A stretch of 64,000 nt of DNA from Frateuria hangzhouensis (GTDB taxonomy: Bacteria > Pseudomonadota > Gammaproteobacteria > Xanthomonadales > Rhodanobacteraceae), in the NCBI RefSeq assembly GCF_026410505.1, contig NZ_JAPMIU010000006.1, positions 62,001 through 126,000 on the forward strand, in the 5' to 3' direction. Shown here one piece after another: positions 33,675 to 42,947 of this stretch. Below the pieces are notes generated by a model, which saw only the letters and a program-made list of their open reading frames with translations, made no database searches and was not told the DNA's origin. The position numbers and the translations under genes are program-made. Each line of letters begins with the position of its first letter. The stretch's first letter is position 1.

Positions 33675-34534
33675 GTGCCACCGCCCGCCGTCCCGACACC
33701 CCTGATCCGATCGGGGCGACCTTGTTGTTCTCGCTGTTGCTGCACGGCGTGCTGGTGCTCGGCCTGACCTTTCATTTCGTCAAACCCAAGCCCGGCCTGC
33801 CCACGCTGGACGTGACCCTGGTCGACGTGGCCAACCGGGAAACGCCGGACAAGGCCGACTTCCTGGCCCAGGCGAACAACCGCGGCGGCGGCCAGAGCGA
33901 TCATGCCGCGCGTCCCTCGCAGCGGTTCTCCGGCGCCCTGCCCCGACCCACTGCCGGCACAGCGCCGCAGCCGGTCGAGGCGACCGTGCCACGGCCGCGG
34001 GAGGCTACGCCGGCGCGCCGCATCACCACCAGCGGACGCAGCGATTTCAGCGTCACCAGCGATACCGCGCAGACCGAGCGCGAGACGCCCGAAGCACCCA
34101 ACGCCGACCAGCTGCGCCGCAAGCAGGAGATGGCGCAACTGGCCGCCGAGGTGCGCAACCGCACCGAGGCCTACGCCAAGCGCCCGAAGAAGAAATTCAT
34201 TTCGGCCAATACCAAGGAATACGTGTACGCGGCCTACATGCGTGGCTGGGTCGACCGCATCGAGCGTGTCGGCAACCTCAACTATCCGGAGCAAGCGCGC
34301 CGGCGCAACCTGCATGGCGAGCTGGAACTGACCGTCACCCTGCGCCGCGACGGCAGCGTCAAGGCGATCGACGTGATCCGCAGCTCCGGCGAACCGCTGC
34401 TGGACAAGGCCGCCGAACGCATCGTGCGCCTGGCCGCGCCGTTCCCCGCGATTCCGGACGAGCAGCACGTCGACGAACTCTACATCACGCGCACCTGGCA
34501 GTTCCTGCCGGGCAACGTGCTGCGCAACAAGTAA
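33671..34534 (+). CDS. tonB: TonB-family energy transducer protein
   Basis: 287 aa. GTG start within the gshB stop (GTGA). One N-terminal membrane helix (~16-38) is followed by a basic, Pro/Thr-rich periplasmic linker, then a coiled region (~150-175). The C-terminal TonB domain (~195-285) carries YPEQARRRNLHGELELTVTLRRDGSVKAI and the LLDKAAERIVRLAAPFPAIP box. It may transmit proton-motive force to outer-membrane receptors. No exbB/exbD nearby; other TonB-like roles are possible. Confidence 0.88.
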
Positions 34535-34665
34535 CCTGCCGCGACGATATCCCGCATGCCCGGAAGGCATCGCCCGCAAGCGGGCTCCTACAGGGGCCGC
34601 GGTGGCCTCGCGCACTGCGGCCGCTTCACATCGGCAGCGCTACAACGGATGCCCTCCCGCCGCAT

Positions 34666-34671
34666 TACAAT
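34666..34671 (+). promoter_or_regulatory. -10-like hexamer directly before yqgE
   Basis: TACAAT lies 6 bp before the yqgE ATG, so transcription from it would start at or next to the start codon (leaderless). The expected -35 position reads CAACGG, which is weak. Confidence 0.35.
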
Positions 34672-34677
34672 GGCCGC

Positions 34678-35250
34678 ATGAGCGCCGTCCCCCATTCGCA
34701 GACACTCGCCGGACATTTCCTGATCGCGATGCCGAGCCTGGCCGAGCCGCCGTTTTCGCGCAGCGTGGCTTTCCTGTGCCAGCACGACGAGGATGGCGCG
34801 GTCGGCCTGCTGGTCAACCGGCTTTCCGAATACCGGCTTGGCGACGTGCTGGCGCAACTGAAGCTCGACTGCACCGACGCCGAACTGGCGGACCGGCCGG
34901 TACTGATCGGCGGACCTGTGCAGCAGGAGCGCGGCTTCGTGCTGCACCGCGAGCGTGGCCACTGGGAGTCGAGCTACCGCATCAACGCCGAATGGTCGGT
35001 GACCACCTCGCGCGACATCCTGGTCGCGATGGCCGCCGGCGACGGTCCGCAGGACGCGCTGATGGCGCTGGGCTACGCTGGCTGGAGCGCCGGCCAGCTG
35101 GAGCAGGAACTGATGGACAACAGCTGGCTGACCGTCGAAGCCAACGAGCGGGTGATGTTCCACACGCCGCTGGAAGAGCGCTGGAGCGCCGCCGCCGGCC
35201 TGGTCGGTGTCGATCCGCTGCAGCTTCCCGGCTACGCGGGCCACGCATGA
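34678..35250 (+). CDS. yqgE: UPF0301 protein YqgE
   Basis: 190 aa. LAGHFLIAMPSLAEPPFSRSV, HDEDGAVGLLVNRL, GGPVQQERGFVLH and ALGYAGWSAGQLEQEL are the family's conserved blocks. The structure is known for the family but its role is not established; it is regularly next to ruvX, as here (31 bp upstream). No Shine-Dalgarno sequence is seen before the ATG, where a -10-like TACAAT sits 6 bp upstream. Confidence 0.93.
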   Translation: MSAVPHSQTLAGHFLIAMPSLAEPPFSRSVAFLCQHDEDGAVGLLVNRLSEYRLGDVLAQLKLDCTDAELADRPVLIGGPVQQERGFVLHRERGHWESSYRINAEWSVTTSRDILVAMAAGDGPQDALMALGYAGWSAGQLEQELMDNSWLTVEANERVMFHTPLEERWSAAAGLVGVDPLQLPGYAGHA

Positions 35251-35281
35251 GTCGCCACGCTCACAGCGCCGGTTCCCGCGC

Positions 35282-35728
35282 ATGAGTTGCGTGCTCGGTT
35301 TCGATGTCGGCAGCCGCTTGATCGGCGTCGCGGTCGGCAACCGGATCACCGCCAGCGCCCGCGCGCTCGCCGTGGTGCCCGTGCATCCGGCCGGTCCGGA
35401 CTGGGCCCAGCTCGACGCCCTGCACGGACAATGGCTGCCCGAAACGCTGGTGGTCGGCCTGCCGCTGGCGCTGGACGGTACCGAACAGCCGGCCAGCCGC
35501 CTTGCCCGCCGCTTCGCCGAGCACCTGCGCCAACGCTACAAGGCCCCGGTCGCGCTGGTCGACGAACAACACAGCTCGCAGGAAGCGGCCGAGCGTTTCG
35601 CCTTGGCGCGTGCCGCCGGAGCCCGTCGGCGCAGCGATGCCGCCAGGATCGACGCCGAGGCCGCCGCCGTGATTCTGGAGCGCTGGCTTGCCGCCGCGCC
35701 CGCCTCCGCACAGGACTCGACAGGCTGA
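35282..35728 (+). CDS. ruvX: Holliday-junction resolvase-like RNase H-fold protein RuvX/YqgF
   Basis: 148 aa. LGFDVGSRLIGVAVGN (first acidic residue), LVVGLPLALDGTEQP, LVDEQHSSQEAAERF (the usual DERxST is DEQHSS here) and RIDAEAAAVILERWL (third acidic residue). The family acts in pre-16S rRNA 5'-end processing. The ATG at 35282 was picked because earlier in-frame codons lie inside yqgE. It is followed by pyrB after 4 bp. Confidence 0.92.
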   Translation: MSCVLGFDVGSRLIGVAVGNRITASARALAVVPVHPAGPDWAQLDALHGQWLPETLVVGLPLALDGTEQPASRLARRFAEHLRQRYKAPVALVDEQHSSQEAAERFALARAAGARRRSDAARIDAEAAAVILERWLAAAPASAQDSTG

Positions 35729-35732
35729 CCGC

Positions 35733-36695
35733 ATGTTCATTCCATCCCGCTCTTTCGAACCGCCCGCCATGCATTCGCGCCTGCGCCACCTGACCACGCT
35801 GGAAAACCTGCCTCGCAGCTGCATCGAGCGCCTGCTCGACCGCGCGCTGTCGATGCGCGACGCCTGCGCGCACGGCACCCGCAAGCTCGACCTGCTCGCC
35901 GGGCGCACCGTGCTCAACCTGTTCTTCGAGCCGTCCACGCGCACGCGCACCTCGTTCGAACTGGCCGCGCGCCGCCTCGGCGCGGACGTGGTCAATTTCG
36001 ATATCGGCTTTTCCTCCACCGCCAAGGGCGAGGAACTGTTCGATACGCTGCACACGCTCGAGGCCATGCACCTGGACGCGATCGTGGTGCGCCACAAGGT
36101 CTCCGGCACGCCCGAGGAACTGGTGCGCCACGCGATGAGCGGCGTCTCGGTGATCAACGCCGGCGACGGCAACCGCGCCCATCCCACCCAGGGCCTGCTC
36201 GACGTCATGACCATCCGCGAACATCGCCCGGATTTCGAGAACCTGGCGGTGGTGATCTGCGGCGACATCAAGCATTCGCGCGTGGCGCGCTCGGACGTGC
36301 ATGCGCTGACTGCCATGGGCGTGCGCGAGATCCGCCTGTGCGGTCCTGCGCCGCTGATGCCCACGCAGGAGGAATTCCCGCGCTGCACCTTCGTGGAGGA
36401 TTTCGACCAGGCCATCGAAGGCGCGGACGCGGCAATCATGTTGCGCCTTCAGAAGGAACGCATGGCCGCCACCGAGCTCCCCGACGAAGCGGCCTACTTC
36501 GCCCATTACGGCCTGGACACCCGCCGACTTGCGCGCGCGGCCAAGGGCTGCCTGGTGATGCATCCGGGCCCGATCAACCGCGGCGTGGAAATCGCCCCGG
36601 CGGTCGCCGACGGCGCACAATCGAAGATCCTCGAACAGGTCGGCAACGGCGTGTTCGTGCGCATGGCCGTGCTGGGCGAACTGCTGGCCCGCTGA
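35733..36695 (+). CDS. pyrB: Aspartate carbamoyltransferase catalytic subunit
   Basis: 320 aa. Carbamoyl-phosphate site FFEPSTRTRTSFE, FDIGFSSTAKGEEL, and the aspartate site HPGPINRGVEI are all present. It makes N-carbamoyl-L-aspartate, the second step of pyrimidine synthesis. A start at 35769 (MHSRLRHL) is possible, but 35733 is nearer to ruvX and has AGG upstream. No pyrC or pyrI follows. Confidence 0.95.
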   Translation: MFIPSRSFEPPAMHSRLRHLTTLENLPRSCIERLLDRALSMRDACAHGTRKLDLLAGRTVLNLFFEPSTRTRTSFELAARRLGADVVNFDIGFSSTAKGEELFDTLHTLEAMHLDAIVVRHKVSGTPEELVRHAMSGVSVINAGDGNRAHPTQGLLDVMTIREHRPDFENLAVVICGDIKHSRVARSDVHALTAMGVREIRLCGPAPLMPTQEEFPRCTFVEDFDQAIEGADAAIMLRLQKERMAATELPDEAAYFAHYGLDTRRLARAAKGCLVMHPGPINRGVEIAPAVADGAQSKILEQVGNGVFVRMAVLGELLAR

Positions 36696-36757
36696 CTACG
36701 TCTCCGGATCCCCTGTAGGGCTTTTACGCACGGTCGGCAGCCGCGAAGCTCCCACGG

Positions 36758-36763
36758 CATAAT
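36758..36763 (+). promoter_or_regulatory. -10-like element upstream of the lipoprotein gene
   Basis: CATAAT 36 bp before the ATG at 36799, followed by a good AGGGAAAAG ribosome site. The -35 region is poor (CGGCAG at 17-bp spacing). Confidence 0.3.
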
Positions 36764-36798
36764 GGCCCCGCCTTCTTCATTTCAGGGAAAAGAAAACC

Positions 36799-38565
36799 AT
36801 GCGATCGACGACGCGAATCCTCGCGCTGGCCTTCGGCGGCCTGCTGCTGGCAGCTTGCGGAAACAAGGACAAAGACGCCCCGCTGGCCTACGCCCCGGCG
36901 GATACGCCCTACGTGGTGGCCAACCTGGACGTGCTGGACGACGACACCCGCGCCGCGCTGTTCGCCCAGGCCGACGCACAGATGCCGGCCGAAGTAGCCC
37001 AATTGCGTGCCGCGGCCGACGAGATGGCCGCCAAGGATCCGGACACTGCCAACCTGATCCGCGCTTTCGCCAAGGAGCTGGACGGCAAGACGGTCGAGAC
37101 GTTCGCGCAGAACACCGGCCTGGACCTGAAGGGCTATTCCGCGCTCTACGGCCTGGGCCTGGCGCCGGTGCTGCGCTTCGAGCTGAGCGACACCGACGCC
37201 TTCGAGGCGTTCATCGGCCGTCTGGAAGACGCCTACGGCAAGAAGCTGGAGGTGGCCACCGTCGGCAAGCAGAGCTACCGCCGCCACGTCTCGCCCACCA
37301 GCGGCACCGAGCTGATCCTGGCGGTGGTCGGCAAGCAGGCGGTTGCGGCGATCCTGCCCGCCGATGCCGCCGAGCCGCTGCTGCGCCAGGCGCTGGGCCT
37401 GGATCGCCCGGCCAAGAGCGTGCAGGAGGACGGCCGGCTGGCCGACCTCGCCAAGGCCAAGGGCTACGAGAACTGGGCGGTGGGCGAACTGGACCTGACC
37501 CGCGCGCTGCCGCTGGCCGCCAGCGGCAAGGATCCGCTGTTCAACGCCCTGCTCAAGGCCCGCGCGCAGGCCGAATCGGCCAAGACCGGCGAGCCGGTCG
37601 CCAACCAGTTGCAGATCCCGCCGAGCTGCCAGGCCGATGCCGCGCGCATCGCCAACCGCGTTCCGGAAATGAGTTTCGGCTATACCCGGCTCGATCCCAA
37701 GCATCAGGACATGCGCTGGGACCTGGCACTGGCCAGCGACATCAGCCAGGCCTTCAGCGGACTGAAGGTCGACCTGCCCGGGCTCGGCGCGACGCAGGTC
37801 AGCTCGCCGTTCGAATTCTTCCTCGGCCTGCCGGTGGCGCAGATGCGTGCCTTCTGGACCGCGCAGGCCGACGCCGTGGCGGCCAAGCCGTTCAGCTGCC
37901 CGGCGCTGACCGATCTCAACGACAGCTTCGCCAAGCTCGGTGCGTCGATGCAGAAGGCCGCGATCCCGCCCTTCGGCGACCTGCTGGGCGTGGGCCTCTC
38001 GCTGGACAGCTTCGCGCCGGGCAAGGGCAACGCCATGCCCAAGTTCACCGGTCGCCTGGTGCTGGGCACCAGCAATCCCGCCGGCCTGCTGGCGATGGGC
38101 CAGATGATGACCCCGGCGCTTGCCCAGCTGAAGCTCACCAGTGGCGGCCAGCCAGTCGCGCTGCCGTCCAATCTGGCCACCATGTTCGGCCAGCCGGCCT
38201 GGATCGCGATGGGTCCGAAGAGCCTGGGCCTGGGCGTTGGCGCAGGCGAGGACGCCAAGCTCGGCGATGCGCTGAAAGCGCCGACCGGCGACGCCGGCCA
38301 GATGCTGCGCATGCACCTGAGCGGCCAGATGTACCTCGACTGGGTCACCCTGATGCAGCAGAAGGCCGACAGCCTGACGGCTGCCGCGGCGGCGCTCGGC
38401 AAGAACGAGCCGGACGACCAGACGGACAAGGCCGCCAGCGAGGCGCGCACCAAGGCCCAGTTCGACGCCATGCGTGCGCAGGCGGCCCGGATCCAATCGC
38501 TGGAAGCCGAGGCGCACGTCGACAGCAGCGGACTGGTGGTCACGAGCCAGACCACGCTCAAGTAA
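36799..38565 (+). CDS. Large putative lipoprotein, function unknown
   Basis: 588 aa. Signal peptide with lipobox LLLAAC (Cys at 20) and the next residues GNKDKD, suggesting transfer to the outer membrane. The rest is periplasmic and helical/beta mixed with no recognised enzyme motif; two lone Cys pairs (SCQAD ~275, SCPAL ~370) could form a disulphide. It looks like the Lysobacterales-specific family of 'hypothetical' lipoproteins near pyrB. Own ribosome site AGGGAAAAG and a strong terminator (38590-38614) make it a single-gene unit. Confidence 0.8.
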   Translation: MRSTTRILALAFGGLLLAACGNKDKDAPLAYAPADTPYVVANLDVLDDDTRAALFAQADAQMPAEVAQLRAAADEMAAKDPDTANLIRAFAKELDGKTVETFAQNTGLDLKGYSALYGLGLAPVLRFELSDTDAFEAFIGRLEDAYGKKLEVATVGKQSYRRHVSPTSGTELILAVVGKQAVAAILPADAAEPLLRQALGLDRPAKSVQEDGRLADLAKAKGYENWAVGELDLTRALPLAASGKDPLFNALLKARAQAESAKTGEPVANQLQIPPSCQADAARIANRVPEMSFGYTRLDPKHQDMRWDLALASDISQAFSGLKVDLPGLGATQVSSPFEFFLGLPVAQMRAFWTAQADAVAAKPFSCPALTDLNDSFAKLGASMQKAAIPPFGDLLGVGLSLDSFAPGKGNAMPKFTGRLVLGTSNPAGLLAMGQMMTPALAQLKLTSGGQPVALPSNLATMFGQPAWIAMGPKSLGLGVGAGEDAKLGDALKAPTGDAGQMLRMHLSGQMYLDWVTLMQQKADSLTAAAAALGKNEPDDQTDKAASEARTKAQFDAMRAQAARIQSLEAEAHVDSSGLVVTSQTTLK

Positions 38566-38837
38566 GCCGCCGTTCGAGGCAGCACCCAGGGGCGCCCGAA
38601 CGGGCGCCCTTTTTCGTGGACGAACGTCCTCGCCATTCAGCCGCCGGACCGGCATGCAACGCGCGGCTCACGCGTCGTTCGCGACACCCGAACGTTCGTT
38701 TCAGCCAGCCGTTCACAACGGTAATTGGCACTGAACATCGCGCCGGCGAACGCACGAGTCGTTCACGCCAGCCCTGTTGCCATGGTTACGCGGTGCAAAC
38801 GCATCGTCTTTGCGACAGATACCCCAAGGAGAGTGCC
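38566..38837. other. Intergenic region with terminator, upstream of the BON gene
   Basis: 272 bp. After the terminator at 38590-38614 there are several CGTTCG/CGAACG words (CGAACGTTCG at 38690-38699), suggesting a palindromic control element for the BON gene, but no family can be named. Confidence 0.5.
38590..38614 (+). terminator. Rho-independent terminator of the lipoprotein gene
   Basis: GGGCGCCC-GAAC-GGGCGCCC stem-loop followed by TTTTT. Confidence 0.92.
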
Positions 38838-39221
38838 ATGCGTACCCATCCCGCGTTCCATCGAGCCCTCATCGCCGCAGGCCTGACCGCTGCGTTGTCC
38901 GCCGTACCTTTCGCGCAGGCCCTCGCACAGGACGCCACCGCCGAGTCCAACGGCAGCATGCAGTCGTCCAACCAGACCGTGCCCGGCAAGGTGGACGATG
39001 CCTGGATCACCACCAAGGTGAAGTCCGAATTCGCCACCACCTCGGAGATTCCCGCCACCAACATCTCGGTGGAAACCCGCGAGGGCATGGTGCGGCTGAC
39101 CGGCACGGTCGGCAGCAACATGGAGAAGAACCGCGCGGTGCAATTGGCGCACCAGGTCAAGGGCGTCAAGAGCGTCGACTCGACCGGACTGACCGTCTCG
39201 GCGCCCGCCGATTCCCCGTAA
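38838..39221 (+). CDS. Periplasmic BON-domain protein
   Basis: 127 aa. Signal peptide (~1-31, ending AQALAQ), then one BON domain (~48-122): DDAWITTKVKSEFATT, VSVETREGMVRLTGTV, AVQLAHQVKGVKSVDSTGL. BON proteins (OsmY-like) bind membranes and respond to osmotic or envelope stress. Ribosome site AAGGAGAG before the ATG. It ends at a bidirectional terminator shared with pilU. Confidence 0.9.
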   Translation: MRTHPAFHRALIAAGLTAALSAVPFAQALAQDATAESNGSMQSSNQTVPGKVDDAWITTKVKSEFATTSEIPATNISVETREGMVRLTGTVGSNMEKNRAVQLAHQVKGVKSVDSTGLTVSAPADSP

Positions 39222-39243
39222 GTCGCTTCCTGCAAGAAAAAAC

Positions 39244-39270
39244 AAAAGGAGCCTGCGGGCTCCTTTTTTT
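39244..39270. terminator. Bidirectional terminator between the BON gene and pilU
   Basis: Stem GGAGCC/GGCTCC (39248-39253 and 39258-39263) with A-run on the left and TTTTTTT on the right, so it can work on both strands of this convergent pair. Confidence 0.9.
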
Positions 39271-39295
39271 GTTCCCCTACTGCGGAGTCAGCACA

Positions 39296-40462
39296 TCAGC
39301 GATGCAGCATGCCGCCGCCGAACTGGTTGTTGTCGCGGGTTTCCTCCAGTTCCACGCCTTCCAGGCCCTGCGACAGCGTGTGCGCGTCGCCGCCCTGGGC
39401 CAGCTTGATGCGCAGGCGCACCTCGTTGGAGCTGTCGGCGTGACGCAGCGCGTCCTCGTAGCTGATCTCGCCAGCGTGATAGAGCTCGACCAGGCTCTGG
39501 TCGAACGTGCGCATGCCGAGATTGACCGATTCCTTCATCACGTCCTTGATCTTGTGGATCTCGCCCTGGCGGATGTAGTCCTGCACCAGCGGCGTGCCGA
39601 GCAGCACCTCCACCGCCACGCGCCGCGCCTTGCCGTCGGGCGTGGGGATCAACTGCTGCGCCACGATGCCCTTGAGGTTCATCGACAGGTCCATGAACAG
39701 CTGCTGGCGTCGGTCCTCGGGGAAGAAATGCAGGATGCGGTCGATCGCCTGGTTGGCGTTGTTGGCGTGCAGGGTGCACAGGCACAAATGGCCGGTTTCG
39801 GAGAAGTTGATCGCGTACTCCATCGTCTCGCGGGTACGCACCTCGCCGATCAGTATCACGTCGGGCGCCTGGCGCAGGGTATTCTTCAGCGCGTTGTCCC
39901 AGCTGTCGGTGTCGATGCCGAGCTCGCGCTGGGTGATGATGCAGCCCTCGTGCTTGTGCACGTACTCGATCGGATCCTCGATGGTGATGATGTGGCCGGT
40001 CGAGTTCTGGTTGCGGTAACCGACCATCGCCGCCAGCGACGTCGATTTACCCGAACCGGTGGCACCGACAAAGATGATGATGCCGCGCTTGGTCATCGAC
40101 AGCGACTTGAGCACTGGCGGCAGCGTCAGCTCCTCGAAGGTGGGGATCTTCGACTCGATCCGGCGCAGCACCATGCCCACGCAGTTGCGCTGGTAGAAGC
40201 ACGACACGCGGAAGCGGCCCACGCCCTGCGCGGAGATGGCGAACTGGCACTCGTGGGTCTTCTCGAACTCCTCGCGTTGCGCCGGCGTCATCACGTTGAG
40301 CACCATGTCGCGCGCCTGCTGCACGGACAGCGGGCTCTGCGTGATCGGCACGACGCGCCCCTGCAGCTTCATCGACGGCGCCACGCCGGCGGTAATGAAC
40401 AGGTCCGACGCCTTCTTGTGCACCATCAGCTTGAGGAAAGAGGTGAAGTCGAAGTCGCTCAT
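39296..40462 (-). CDS. pilU: Type IV pilus retraction accessory ATPase PilU
   Basis: 388 aa. Walker A GATGSGKST, the Asp box IITIEDPIEYVH, Walker B VILIGEVRTRETM, His box HLCLCTLHANNANQAIDRI. The N-terminal KASDLFITAGVAPSMKLQG and the C-terminal tail past residue 345 separate it from PilT. It aids PilT-driven pilus retraction. It follows pilT on the same strand, with a 135-bp gap holding a GGGATTCGGGATTCG inverted repeat. Confidence 0.96.
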   Translation of the reverse strand: MSDFDFTSFLKLMVHKKASDLFITAGVAPSMKLQGRVVPITQSPLSVQQARDMVLNVMTPAQREEFEKTHECQFAISAQGVGRFRVSCFYQRNCVGMVLRRIESKIPTFEELTLPPVLKSLSMTKRGIIIFVGATGSGKSTSLAAMVGYRNQNSTGHIITIEDPIEYVHKHEGCIITQRELGIDTDSWDNALKNTLRQAPDVILIGEVRTRETMEYAINFSETGHLCLCTLHANNANQAIDRILHFFPEDRRQQLFMDLSMNLKGIVAQQLIPTPDGKARRVAVEVLLGTPLVQDYIRQGEIHKIKDVMKESVNLGMRTFDQSLVELYHAGEISYEDALRHADSSNEVRLRIKLAQGGDAHTLSQGLEGVELEETRDNNQFGGGMLHR

Positions 40463-40597
40463 GGCGTTTGTCCGGGGTTCGGGTTCGGGATTCGGGATTC
40501 GTCAGAAGCAGCCGGCGGCGATCCCGTTGCGGCACGAAGGGAGGAGGATGCGGCAGATGGGTTGCAAATTCCCAATCCCAAATCCCGAATCCCGGCC
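40463..40597. repeat. GGGATTCG-type inverted repeat between pilT and pilU
   Basis: GGGTTCGGGATTCGGGATTC (40480-) and the inverse AATCCCAAATCCCGAATCCC (40572-40593), about 70 bp apart. A hairpin here may adjust PilU versus PilT levels within the operon. Confidence 0.75.
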
Positions 40598-41635
40598 TTA
40601 CTTGAAAATATCCTTGTTCTTGGCGTACCCGATCGCCTCTTGCCGCGCGACCAGGCCGCGCTTGACCAGGTCCTGCAGGTTCTGGTCGAGCGTCTGCATG
40701 CCGTGCTGCTGGCCCGTCTGGATCGACGAATACATCTGCGCGACCTTGTCCTCGCGGATCAGATTGCGGATGGCGGGGATGGCAACCATGATTTCGTGCG
40801 CCGCGATGCGCCCGCCGCCGACCTTTTTCAGCAGCGTCTGCGAGATCACCGCGCGCAGCGATTCGGACAGCATCGAGCGCACCATCGGCTTCTCGCCGGC
40901 GGGGAACACGTCGATGATGCGGTCGATGGTCTTGGCCGCCGAGCTGGTGTGCAGGGTGCCGAACACCAGATGGCCGGTTTCCGCGGCGGTCAGCGCCAGG
41001 CGGATGGTTTCCAGATCGCGCAGCTCGCCGACCAGGATGTAGTCCGGGTCCTCGCGCAGCGCCGAGCGCAGCGCCTCGTTGAAGCCGTGCGTGTCGCGGT
41101 GCACCTCGCGCTGGTTGACCAGGCACTTCTGCGAGGTGTGCACGAACTCGATCGGATCCTCGACCGTGAGCATGTGGCCGTATTCGTTCTTGTTGATGTG
41201 GTCGACCATCGCCGCCAACGTGGTCGATTTGCCCGAGCCGGTCGGCCCGGTCACCAGGATCAGGCCCTGCGGCTGCTCGATCAGCTCCCGGAAAATACGC
41301 GGCGCACCCAGGTCTTCGAGCGTCAGCACCTCCGAGGGAATGGTACGGAACACCGCGCCGGAGCCGCGGTTCTGGTTGAACGCGTTGACGCGGAAGCGCG
41401 CCAGGCCGGGGATCTCGAACGAGAAGTCGGTTTCGTAGAACTCCTCGTAGTCGCGCCGCTGCTTGTCCGACATGATGTCGTAGATCAGCGAATGGACCTG
41501 CTTGTGCTCCAACGCGGGAATGTTGATGCGGCGCACGTCGCCGTCCACGCGGATCATCGGTGGCAGGCCGGCGGAAAGATGAAGGTCCGAGGCCTTGTTC
41601 TTCACCGAGAAGGCCAGCAGTTCGGCGATGTCCAT
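40598..41635 (-). CDS. pilT: Type IV pilus retraction ATPase PilT
   Basis: 345 aa, typical length. ASDLHLSAGLPPMIRVDGDV at the N-terminus, Walker A GPTGSGKSTT, Asp box LTVEDPIEFVH, Walker B YILVGELRDLETI, His box GHLVFGTLHTSSAAKTIDRI, and the AIRNLIRE motif required for retraction near residue 290. It powers pilus retraction and twitching, controlled through the Pil-Chp system encoded 8 kb away in this window. Confidence 0.97.
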   Translation of the reverse strand: MDIAELLAFSVKNKASDLHLSAGLPPMIRVDGDVRRINIPALEHKQVHSLIYDIMSDKQRRDYEEFYETDFSFEIPGLARFRVNAFNQNRGSGAVFRTIPSEVLTLEDLGAPRIFRELIEQPQGLILVTGPTGSGKSTTLAAMVDHINKNEYGHMLTVEDPIEFVHTSQKCLVNQREVHRDTHGFNEALRSALREDPDYILVGELRDLETIRLALTAAETGHLVFGTLHTSSAAKTIDRIIDVFPAGEKPMVRSMLSESLRAVISQTLLKKVGGGRIAAHEIMVAIPAIRNLIREDKVAQMYSSIQTGQQHGMQTLDQNLQDLVKRGLVARQEAIGYAKNKDIFK

Positions 41636-42113
41636 CAGGCGTTTCCCCTTGAAGCGTTCGTCTGGATGAAAAACGGTACTGCGCAGGGAACCGCCCGGTC
41701 GCGCGCCGACAAGCGCACATCCCGTCGCCTTCGAGCCGGTCGTCCGACATCCCCCTTGCAACACGGCCGATACTACTCGCGCAAATGGCCGCGGGGCCAG
41801 TGGGTTGCCGCATCCGGCTGCCAAAACTGCGATGTTTTCCGAACGCACCTGCCGCCGCTGCGACAGGCCGCTCCCTCCCTGCCGGCCAGCGGGCTGCGAA
41901 GATGCTCTTTCGCTTGGGATGGGCAACCCCCACCGACCTTGCCTTGAAGGCTGGGGAAGGCACCCCTTCCGGCCGCAAGGGGGGCTTGCGGCTGGTGAAG
42001 TCAGGCAAGACCGCATCGCAAAGAAGGCGCGCCCTGGCAAACCCGGCCCTGTCACCCGCCAACCAGGCGCTTCGGGTTAAGGTATCGCCCCCACGCAAAC
42101 CCAAGGGACCGGC
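41636..42113. other. Non-coding divergent region pilT/proC, with decayed repeat
   Basis: 478 bp, no convincing gene on either strand. 41870-41985 looks like a decayed family A repeat (GATGCTCTTTCGCTTGGG, GGGCAACCCCCACCG, then GGGG/CCCC runs). In P. aeruginosa a yggS gene lies between pilT and proC; no trace of it is visible here. Confidence 0.6.
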
Positions 42114-42947
42114 ATGACACGACTAGCCTTCATCGGCGGCGGAAACATGGCGCGCAGCCTGATCGGCGGCCTGCTCAAGACGGGCGCCGCGGCCTCGTCC
42201 ATTCGCGTGGCCGAGCCGAACGCGCAGGCGCGCGAGGCGCTCGGTCGCGATTTCGGCGTGGCCACCTTCGCCGAAAACCGGCTGGCGGCCGAGGACGCCG
42301 AGATCCTGTTGCTGGCCGTCAAGCCGCAGATCATGCCGGCGCTCCGGGCCGAGTTGAGCGACGTACTGCAGCGCCAGCGTCCGATGTTGATCTCGATCGC
42401 CGCCGGCGTGCGGCTGGACCAGCTCGAGCGCTGGTTCGGCGCCTATCTGCCGATCGTGCGCTGCATGCCCAACACGCCCTCGCTGATCGGCGCCGGCGCC
42501 ACCGGCCTGTGCGCCAACCCGCGAGTCAGCCCGCCGCAGAAGGCGCAGGCACAGCACATCCTCGATGCGGTGGGCATGACCCGCTGGATCGACGACGAGG
42601 CGCTGATGGACACGGTGACCGGAATATCCGGCTCCGGGCCGGCGTATTTCTTCGCGCTGGTCGAGGCGCTGGAAGACGCCGCCGTGGCCCAGGGCCTGCC
42701 GCGCGAGAGCGCCCGCGCGCTGGCCGCGCAGACTTGCCTGGGCGCCGGCCGCATGCTGGTCGAGGGCGGCGAGGCGCCGGGCGAACTGCGCCGGCGGGTA
42801 ACCTCGCCCAACGGCACCACCCAGGCCGCGCTGGAGAGCTTCGCCGCCGACGGGCTGCCGCGGATGGCCGCCAACGCCGTGGCCGCGGCGACCCGGCGCG
42901 GCGCCGAGCTGGCCGCCGAACTGGACGCCAAGGAGCCACGCCCGTGA
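42114..42947 (+). CDS. proC: Pyrroline-5-carboxylate reductase
   Basis: 277 aa. Rossmann start LAFIGGGNMARSLIGGLL, ILLLAVKPQIMPAL, VRCMPNTPSLIGAGATGL and the C-terminal helical domain with TGISGSGPAYFFALVEALEDAAV and GRRVTSPNGTTQAALESF-like block (RRRVTSPNGTTQAALES). Last step of proline synthesis. The yggT gene starts within its stop codon (GTGA). Confidence 0.96.
   Translation: MTRLAFIGGGNMARSLIGGLLKTGAAASSIRVAEPNAQAREALGRDFGVATFAENRLAAEDAEILLLAVKPQIMPALRAELSDVLQRQRPMLISIAAGVRLDQLERWFGAYLPIVRCMPNTPSLIGAGATGLCANPRVSPPQKAQAQHILDAVGMTRWIDDEALMDTVTGISGSGPAYFFALVEALEDAAVAQGLPRESARALAAQTCLGAGRMLVEGGEAPGELRRRVTSPNGTTQAALESFAADGLPRMAANAVAAATRRGAELAAELDAKEPRP

Noticed and set aside
38566-38837. Possible tRNA or small RNA before the BON gene
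   Set aside because: No cloverleaf or defined fold beyond the terminator hairpin of the previous gene.
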